From NCBI GenBank assembly GCA_039026555.1, contig JBCCMB010000089.1:1-11509 (forward strand): a stretch of 11,509 nucleotides of DNA, read 5' to 3'. The position numbers and the translations under genes are program-made. The notes under the pieces were generated by a model. That model ran no database searches. It worked only from the letters and a program-made list of their open reading frames with translations, and was not told where the DNA came from. Source of the stretch: JBCCMB01 sp039026555. GTDB taxonomy: Bacteria; Pseudomonadota; Alphaproteobacteria; Caulobacterales; Hyphomonadaceae. Below, one piece after another: positions 6,799-11,509 of this stretch (its first letter is position 1; every line of letters starts with the position of its first letter).

Positions 6799-7730
6799 CC
6801 GAAACCATCGTCCAAAAAATCGCGATCATCGGCGTGGGCTTGATCGGCTCCTCCATCGCCCGCGCGAGTGCGTACATCGGCGCTGCGGAGACGATTGCGC
6901 TTTACGACGCCGACGATGACGCGCGCAAACGCTTGGCGACGCTCGAATTGGGGTTGGTCGCCGAGAGCGCAGCGGATGCTTGCCGCGACTCCGACATTGT
7001 CTTCATCTGCACGCCCGTGGGGGCCGTCAAAGCGGCGGTTGAAGCTTGCGTGGAGGGGTTGAAGCCGGGCGCAATTTTGACCGATGTCGGCTCTGTCAAA
7101 GCCAACGTGGCGAAGGATCTATCCACCGCGCCGGGTCATGTTCATGTCATTCCCGGTCATCCGATCGCGGGCACGGAGCAATCGGGCCCGGACGCCGGTT
7201 TTGCGCGCTTGTTCGACGGCCGCTGGTGCGTTTTGACCCCCTTAGATAATCCTGGCGAGGGGTATGACGACGCTGTTGAGGTCTTGACGGCGTTTTGGAC
7301 GCGCTTGGGATCGCGTGTCACCACAATGGATGTGAAGCGCCATGATTTGGTGTTGGCGATCACCAGCCATGTGCCGCACCTCATCGCCTACAACATTGTG
7401 GCGACGGCGGCCGACATGGAGGAGGTGACGCGCGGCGAGGTGGTGAAATTCTCCGCCGGCGGCTTTCGCGATTTTACGCGCATCGCTGCTTCTGATCCAG
7501 TGATGTGGCGCGATGTGTTTTTGAACAATAAGGACGCTGTTCTTGAAACGCTGGGTCGGTTCTCAGAAGACTTAGCGGCCTTGCAACGCGCCATTCGCTG
7601 GGAGGATGGCGATGCGCTGCATGATTTGTTCAAGCGCTCACGCGGGATCCGCCAATCCATCATCGACGCGGGCCAGGACAGCGCGGCTCCCAATTTTGGC
7701 CGAGATGCGCCGCCCGAAGACGTCGACTAG
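6795..7730 (+). CDS. tyrC: Prephenate/arogenate (cyclohexadienyl) dehydrogenase
   Basis: A 311-residue NAD(P)-dependent TyrA-family dehydrogenase that oxidatively decarboxylates prephenate to 4-hydroxyphenylpyruvate, or arogenate to tyrosine. The Rossmann motif GVGLIGSS is at 13-20 and D38 at the end of the second strand favours NAD. Family positions follow: TPVGAV at 73-78, DVGSVK at 97-102, HPIAGTE at 122-128, SHVPH at 191-195 and GGFRDFTRIAASDP at 222-235. There is no chorismate mutase or ACT domain, so this is the stand-alone form common in alphaproteobacteria, where it is often annotated tyrC. The ATG overlaps the hisC stop (ATGA, 6795-6798), implying coupled translation. Substrate preference cannot be read from the sequence. 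It ends 9 bases from the convergent DUF2125 gene. Confidence 0.93.
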   Translation: MTETIVQKIAIIGVGLIGSSIARASAYIGAAETIALYDADDDARKRLATLELGLVAESAADACRDSDIVFICTPVGAVKAAVEACVEGLKPGAILTDVGSVKANVAKDLSTAPGHVHVIPGHPIAGTEQSGPDAGFARLFDGRWCVLTPLDNPGEGYDDAVEVLTAFWTRLGSRVTTMDVKRHDLVLAITSHVPHLIAYNIVATAADMEEVTRGEVVKFSAGGFRDFTRIAASDPVMWRDVFLNNKDAVLETLGRFSEDLAALQRAIRWEDGDALHDLFKRSRGIRQSIIDAGQDSAAPNFGRDAPPEDVD

Positions 7731-7750
7731 CGATCTAAATCAGTAGATCG
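7731..7750. repeat. 7-bp inverted repeat between convergent tyrC and the DUF2125 gene
   Basis: CGATCTA (7731-7737) and TAGATCG (7744-7750) are perfect reverse complements around a six-base loop and begin exactly after the tyrC stop, overlapping the last codons of the DUF2125 gene. The position suits a bidirectional transcription terminator. However, the stem is only moderately GC-rich and neither strand has a T-run after it, so a terminator function is uncertain. Confidence 0.35.
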
Positions 7751-8738
7751 AACGAAGATCGCCGAGCGGGATGAGGCCGATTTTCGCCTGCCCATCCTCA
7801 AAAGTGATCGGCGCGAAACTGTCATCTCGAGTAAGGCCTTTAAGCGCGGCCAGACCAGCTTGAATTTCTATCGTTAGCTCACCTGCGTCTTTCATCGCCG
7901 CTTCGAGCGCCTCAATCTCCTCAAATCGAAGTTCTATTATCCCTTCCGGCCGGCCGGCGGCGTCTACGCCTAGCGTTGTCTTGGTACGCAGGAGGAGCGG
8001 TCCCCAATCGAGCATCGCGAGCGGACTTTGCATTTGAACGTCCAGTTCATGCAGCGCGCGCAGCGGATCACGCGTGTTGAGCGCCGCAAAACCGTTTTCA
8101 ATCGCAATCGGCACGCGAAACGGACCAAGCGCCTCACCCAACCAGGGGGCGTCCGCGGGCGCGCGGGGCAGATCGATCAACGCGGCCTGCGCCAAAATGC
8201 GGATGTCTTCAGGCGCGTCTGGCATGGGCGAGACGTGCAGGCCCAGCTCTTCAATCCGGCTGTAGGGTTGGCCGTAGGCCAGGACGGTCGCTTCCGGGAT
8301 GACCAGCGAAAACCGCTTTAGCGTTTCGGAATTCCAACTCAAACTGGCGGCGGCTCCAGTGGACGTCGCCGAATAATTGCGGCCGTCCAACCCGTTGAAC
8401 TGATGTTCGCCAGGTGATTGGGCGATCACATGGTTCAGATTGTAAGGCATGGCCGACAAAATGAGCGTTTCCGACCGCCACGCCCACAACCTGCGGGGCG
8501 GTTCGATTTCCGGCCGCTCGACATGCAGGCTGAAGCGCAAAGGATAGCCGCGCATCTCAAGGCCTTGATGCTCCATACGATAGCCGAGGGCGCGTTGGTC
8601 TTCGATCCAATCTTCAACGCCGTCCGTCAGCGCGCCGGCCATCCAGACCCAATAGGCTGAATAGACCGCAAACAAGAGGCCGAGGATCGCGAATGGCGCG
8701 ATCAGACCCATCCGCCGACGGGGACGCGCGGCGCTCAT
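7740..8738 (-). CDS. DUF2125 family membrane-anchored protein
   Basis: A 332-residue protein with a positively charged N-terminus (RPRRR) and one hydrophobic segment at about 11-34, predicting an inner-membrane anchor with the rest in the periplasm. The GYPLRFSLHVERP stretch from residue 64, just after the anchor, is the kind of segment that marks DUF2125, a family of unknown function found mainly in alphaproteobacteria. The remainder looks beta-rich, with repeated short hydrophobic strands and no catalytic motif I can name; a superficial resemblance to AsmA-like envelope proteins is only an impression. It is the last gene of the ftsE-ftsX-ydcF-like-plsC operon, and its ATG overlaps the plsC stop by four bases (8735-8738), so it probably works in the cell envelope, perhaps linked to phospholipids. 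The family call is from memory of its pattern. Confidence 0.75.
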   Translation of the reverse strand: MSAARPRRRMGLIAPFAILGLLFAVYSAYWVWMAGALTDGVEDWIEDQRALGYRMEHQGLEMRGYPLRFSLHVERPEIEPPRRLWAWRSETLILSAMPYNLNHVIAQSPGEHQFNGLDGRNYSATSTGAAASLSWNSETLKRFSLVIPEATVLAYGQPYSRIEELGLHVSPMPDAPEDIRILAQAALIDLPRAPADAPWLGEALGPFRVPIAIENGFAALNTRDPLRALHELDVQMQSPLAMLDWGPLLLRTKTTLGVDAAGRPEGIIELRFEEIEALEAAMKDAGELTIEIQAGLAALKGLTRDDSFAPITFEDGQAKIGLIPLGDLRSIY

Positions 8739-9475
8739 GCGGCGTTTCTCGCAGATTGTTCCGCACGGCCTTCAACGATCAGGCGATTCGTGGCGGTTTC
8801 GATGTCGTCTTCCAAGCGGGTCATGAATGTTTTGCGGTCCAAACCAGGTTCAATGGGGGGCAAGACCTCAAACACGATCAGACCCGGCGTGCGTTGAAAA
8901 CCGCTGGCGGGCCAACATAGCCCCGTGTTCAGAGCCACGGGGACGCAGGGCAGGCCAAGTTCCTTATAGATCGCCGCGACGCCTGGCTTGTAATCCGGGG
9001 GATCCCCTGGGGCGCCGCGCGTACCTTCCGGAAAGATAATCAATTGGCGGCCGTCGGCGGCGACCTGACGTGCTTTCTTGGTCAATGCTTTCATTGTTTT
9101 CAGCGCGCCGCCGCGATCTATCGCGATCATATCAGCCTTCCAGCTATACCAGCCCAGAATGGGCAAGATCATCAGTTCTTTTTTCAGGACGAATGCGGGG
9201 TCTTTAAGCCATTCAAAGGGCGCGATCGTGTCATACATGCATTGATGTTTGGGCGCGATAATGCACGGACCCTGCGGCAGACGGTCCAACCCGCGATATT
9301 CCGTACGCACGCCGCAAATCCATTTCAGCCCCCAACGCGCGGCGACCGCCCACCATTCCATACCTTTGCGTACGACGCGCCGCGGCAGGAAAAGCGTTGG
9401 CAGAAACAACACGCCCAAGACTAGGAGCGCGCCGTAAAGCCAGGCGACATAGACGATAGAACGAAGGGTTTGCAT
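8735..9475 (-). CDS. plsC: 1-acyl-sn-glycerol-3-phosphate acyltransferase PlsC
   Basis: A 246-residue inner-membrane enzyme that acylates lysophosphatidic acid to phosphatidic acid, the precursor of membrane phospholipids. An N-terminal hydrophobic stretch (about 5-30) is followed by the four acyltransferase blocks: HQCMYD at 77-82 supplying the catalytic H77 and D82, a second block around AIDRGG at 118-123, FPEGTR at 148-153 and VPVALNTG at 178-185. The frame stays open 35 codons further upstream to 9580, but those residues are arginine-rich and lie inside the ydcF-like gene, while ATG 9475 overlaps the upstream stop by one base (TGATG) and begins just before the membrane segment, so 9475 is the start. 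Its context with ftsEX suggests phospholipid supply during envelope growth, an inference. Variant acyltransferases of this superfamily that act on other lipids are the alternative. Confidence 0.9.
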   Translation of the reverse strand: MQTLRSIVYVAWLYGALLVLGVLFLPTLFLPRRVVRKGMEWWAVAARWGLKWICGVRTEYRGLDRLPQGPCIIAPKHQCMYDTIAPFEWLKDPAFVLKKELMILPILGWYSWKADMIAIDRGGALKTMKALTKKARQVAADGRQLIIFPEGTRGAPGDPPDYKPGVAAIYKELGLPCVPVALNTGLCWPASGFQRTPGLIVFEVLPPIEPGLDRKTFMTRLEDDIETATNRLIVEGRAEQSARNAA

Positions 9476-10101
9476 CAATCGGGAGCTTTCGGCCTGGCGA
9501 CCAGAGCGCGGACATAGGCGCCGCGATACTTTAGCCATTGCATGAAGGTGCGCCGCGCTTCGCCGGGGCTCCGCCACCAATTTGACGGCGTTAGATCGCC
9601 TGTGTCGACCGAGTATGCAACAAATTCCGCTTCCGGCATGAAGCGACCCAATTCGATCATCGCTCGGTCTACATGATAACCTGATGTCACCAAGACAATG
9701 CGTTTATACCCAGCGGCGCGGGCCCAGTTTGCGGTTTCAAGCCCGTTTTCCGCCGTCGACGCCGCGCGTTGCCCGACTGTGACGCAGCAGTCGAAATACG
9801 CTTGTTGGACGCCGGAGAGTTCGACGATGTCCTGTGTGTCCAGGCTGGGGTGCACGCCTGAGACAAGCAGCGGCAAACGCTCCGCTTCTGCGTAGGCCGC
9901 AGCCGCAACGATGCGTCGTCCCTTTGCGCCGGTCAGCACGACAACGGCGTCGGCGCCGCCAACCTGGGGCGGGCCATAGCGTTCGGATCGGCCGACAAAC
10001 CCCAAAAAATCCGCCAAAACGCTGATACAGGCGAGGGCGACGACGATCAGCGCGACCCGCCGGCGCATCGACATCGGGCGTCGGGCGGACGGTGCGGTCA
10101 T
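9475..10101 (-). CDS. YdcF/DUF218 family membrane protein
   Basis: A 208-residue protein of the YdcF-like (DUF218) family. A single hydrophobic segment at about 14-36 follows an arginine-rich start, so the domain should face the periplasm. Family landmarks are DAVVVLTG at 51-58, STAENG at 115-120, and LVTSGYHVDRA at 137-147. In E. coli the best-known relative is SanA-like/YdcF, and ElyC, another DUF218 protein, affects peptidoglycan and lipid-carrier metabolism; the biochemical activity of this member is unknown. A much longer open frame reaches 10530, but that part lies inside ftsX in another frame and is low-complexity Arg/Gly sequence; ATG 10101 overlaps the ftsX stop by four bases and precedes the membrane segment. 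It sits between ftsX and plsC, consistent with an envelope role. Confidence 0.85.
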   Translation of the reverse strand: MTAPSARRPMSMRRRVALIVVALACISVLADFLGFVGRSERYGPPQVGGADAVVVLTGAKGRRIVAAAAYAEAERLPLLVSGVHPSLDTQDIVELSGVQQAYFDCCVTVGQRAASTAENGLETANWARAAGYKRIVLVTSGYHVDRAMIELGRFMPEAEFVAYSVDTGDLTPSNWWRSPGEARRTFMQWLKYRGAYVRALVARPKAPD

Positions 10102-10964
10102 ACAAGCTCCGATAAGGAACGCAATACGGTGACCCGAGCCGCCATGGTCGCGGCGGCGCCGGCGACCAAAGGCGTCAGCCCCAAAATAAGGCCGTCCGCA
10201 AGAGACAGGGACATTTGCGGTAACAACCAAACACTTTCGTCTGATTGTTTCGCGGCGAACAGGATAAACGCCGCCGCGCCCAGCGCGAGCACCGCGCCGA
10301 CGCAGCCCGCTTGCAGACCAAGCGCCATAAAGCGCTGTTCGAACAATTTGGCGATAAAGCTGTCCCTCGCCCCCGATAGATGCAGAACCTCCACGATGTC
10401 GCGCCGCGCCACCAAAGCTGCATGCGTGGCGAAGGCGATAACGGCGATCGCCGTTGCGGACAACAGCGCCACCGCCGACAGCGCGACTAATCGACCGGAA
10501 CCCGTGGCGCGCCTGACGTCTTCGGACCAAGCGAGGTGATCATCGACTGTCGCGTCTATGTTGGCCGCTGACAGCGCATCCGCAAGTCTTGCTGGGACGC
10601 CCGTCACGTCTGGGAGGGCTTCGGCGGCGATCAGGCTCGGCAGAGGCAGATCGGGCGGCACGCCGGCGGAGCCGAGCCACGGCGCTAGCAAACTCTCGGT
10701 TTCTGATCTCGAAAGAGCGCGAGCGCTCGCGACGCCCTGCGCGTCTTTGACCAGCCGCTCGGCGCGGGCGACGTCCGCCTCGTCGCCCCTGACGCGAATG
10801 GTGATTTGTCCCGTGACGCGGTCGGTCCAATTATCGGCGGCGCTATAGGCGGCGCGCGCGGAGAGGCCCGCCAATGCGGCTAAAAAGCACAAAGCGCTCA
10901 CGACGAAGAACAACGCCGCGTCGCGCGCGTCTTCACGTGGCAGAAGCGGGGCCTGGCCGCTCAT
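10098..10964 (-). CDS. ftsX: Cell division protein FtsX (ABC-type permease)
   Basis: A 288-residue integral membrane partner of FtsE. Together they form a complex at the division site that couples ATP hydrolysis to the activation of cell-wall hydrolases in the periplasm. Four hydrophobic segments can be placed at about 16-37, 159-182, 213-237 and 253-276, with a large periplasmic domain at 38-158, the FtsX/MacB-like arrangement. ARRDIVEVLHLSGARDSFIA (186-205) between segments 2 and 3 is the conserved cytoplasmic loop with the LxGA motif that contacts the ATPase. Its ATG overlaps the ftsE stop (ATGA, 10961-10964) and its end overlaps the YdcF-like start. The periplasmic partner hydrolase or activator is not in the window. 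Confidence 0.92.
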   Translation of the reverse strand: MSGQAPLLPREDARDAALFFVVSALCFLAALAGLSARAAYSAADNWTDRVTGQITIRVRGDEADVARAERLVKDAQGVASARALSRSETESLLAPWLGSAGVPPDLPLPSLIAAEALPDVTGVPARLADALSAANIDATVDDHLAWSEDVRRATGSGRLVALSAVALLSATAIAVIAFATHAALVARRDIVEVLHLSGARDSFIAKLFEQRFMALGLQAGCVGAVLALGAAAFILFAAKQSDESVWLLPQMSLSLADGLILGLTPLVAGAAATMAARVTVLRSLSELV

Positions 10965-11509
10965 GTGCGTTTTGCCCTTTGCGCAGCGGTCGTCTTCGGC
11001 GCTGCGGATTTTTGACGCATGACCATGCCGTCGGCGAGGCGCAGCACATCGGCGCCGGCGCCCTCCACAAGCGCCAAATCATGCGTCGCGATCACCAAGG
11101 TGGTGCCGAGACGTTTATTGAGTTCTTGGAACAAGCGCAGCAAACGTTCCCCCATCTCGGCATCAACATTCCCGGTGGGCTCGTCTGCAATCAAAAGGTC
11201 CGGCTTGCCGACGACGGCGCGGGCGATGGCGACGCGTTGCTGCTCGCCGCCAGACAAGGTGGCGGGTTTCGCATCCAGACGGTCGCCAAGGCCGACCCAT
11301 CGCAGCAATTCGATAACATCGTCGCGATAGGCCTTCTCAGGTTCGCCCAAGACGCGCAGGGGCAAGGCGGCGTTGTCATAGGCTGACAAGTGGTCCAACA
11401 AACGAAACTCCTGAAACACAACGCCGATGCGGCGGCGCAATCCTGAAAGGCCAGACCTATTCATGCGGCTTGTGTCTGATCCGAACAAAGAGATCTTGCC
11501 CCGGCTCGG
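10961..11509 (-). CDS. ftsE: Cell division ATP-binding protein FtsE (5' end cut by window edge)
   Basis: The last 182 residues of an ABC ATPase that powers FtsX. Seen are the strand before the Q-loop, IGVVFQEFRLLDHL, the signature LSGGEQQRVAIARA, the Walker B LLIADEPTGNVD, and the H-loop IATHD. The frame is open to the window edge; the residues before the TTG at 11488 read PSRGKIS, which fits the normal FtsE stretch just after the Walker A helix, so the true start and the Walker A motif lie beyond position 11509 and the TTG is internal. About 45-50 N-terminal residues are expected to be missing. The LolD/MacB ATPases are close relatives, but adjacency to ftsX and the short C-terminus support FtsE. 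The C-terminal tail is Lys/Ala/Thr-rich. Confidence 0.92.
   Translation of the reverse strand, partial: PSRGKISLFGSDTSRMNRSGLSGLRRRIGVVFQEFRLLDHLSAYDNAALPLRVLGEPEKAYRDDVIELLRWVGLGDRLDAKPATLSGGEQQRVAIARAVVGKPDLLIADEPTGNVDAEMGERLLRLFQELNKRLGTTLVIATHDLALVEGAGADVLRLADGMVMRQKSAAPKTTAAQRAKRT

Noticed and set aside
9476..9580. 35-residue N-terminal extension of PlsC
   Set aside because: Arg-rich sequence lying inside the YdcF-like gene; ATG 9475 overlaps that gene's stop and directly precedes the membrane segment.
10102..10530. 143-residue N-terminal extension of the YdcF-like protein
   Set aside because: It is an out-of-frame reading of ftsX, rich in Arg and Gly with no membrane segment. ATG 10101 overlaps the ftsX stop.
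10874..11386. 170-codon plus-strand frame opposite ftsE
   Set aside because: It is antisense to the ABC signature and Walker B motifs of ftsE, with no ribosome binding site or recognised domain.
1..11509. Mobile elements, CRISPR arrays, tRNA or rRNA genes
   Set aside because: No transposase or integrase motifs, direct-repeat arrays or RNA gene landmarks were seen. Gaps are mostly too short to hide such elements.

Overview
The window reads as ordinary chromosomal DNA from an alphaproteobacterium. The base composition is GC-rich and almost every base is coding. Gene content and order (ftsE-ftsX-ydcF-like-plsC-DUF2125 facing a chorismate-mutase-like gene, hisC and tyrC, followed by metX-metW) match what I recall of alphaproteobacterial chromosomes, particularly the Caulobacterales/Hyphomonadaceae side. 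That placement comes from memory and was not computed. No transposase, integrase, phage gene, CRISPR array, tRNA or rRNA was seen.

Layout from left to right. (1) Positions 1-200 hold no gene I can support. (2) A complete biotin-dependent propionyl-CoA carboxylase alpha subunit (pccA) lies on the minus strand at 201-2204. (3) A divergent intergenic stretch of about 310 bases leads to a small stand-alone GIY-YIG nuclease-family protein on the plus strand, ending at 2941. (4) metX-metW form a two-gene minus-strand methionine unit (4738 down to 2949) with a 4-base ATGA overlap. (5) Diverging from metX, a plus-strand aromatic amino acid unit runs from 4879 to 7730: a divergent chorismate-mutase-like protein, hisC and tyrC. 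(6) Converging on tyrC with only 9 bases between is a tightly overlapping minus-strand envelope operon, read from the right edge: ftsE (5' end cut off), ftsX, a YdcF/DUF218 membrane protein, plsC and a DUF2125 protein.

How the genes fit together. MetX activates homoserine by O-acylation on the way to methionine, with MetW as its usual partner. The chorismate-mutase-like protein, HisC and TyrC supply the chorismate-to-prephenate, transamination and prephenate/arogenate dehydrogenation steps toward tyrosine and phenylalanine; HisC may also serve histidine synthesis. FtsEX, the YdcF-like protein, PlsC and the DUF2125 protein are all membrane or envelope proteins, and their overlapping frames suggest one transcript with coupled translation. 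PccA needs a beta subunit that is not in the window.

I did not find a clear new biological system. The items most worth a second look are the chorismate-mutase-like protein, whose expected active-site residues look partly lost and which carries an unexplained C-terminal half; the lone GIY-YIG protein; and the two unexplained envelope proteins in the ftsEX transcript. Three starts were moved inward from the longest open frame: the chorismate-mutase-like gene to 4879, plsC to 9475 and the ydcF-like gene to 10101. The GIY-YIG start was moved to 2519 with less certainty.
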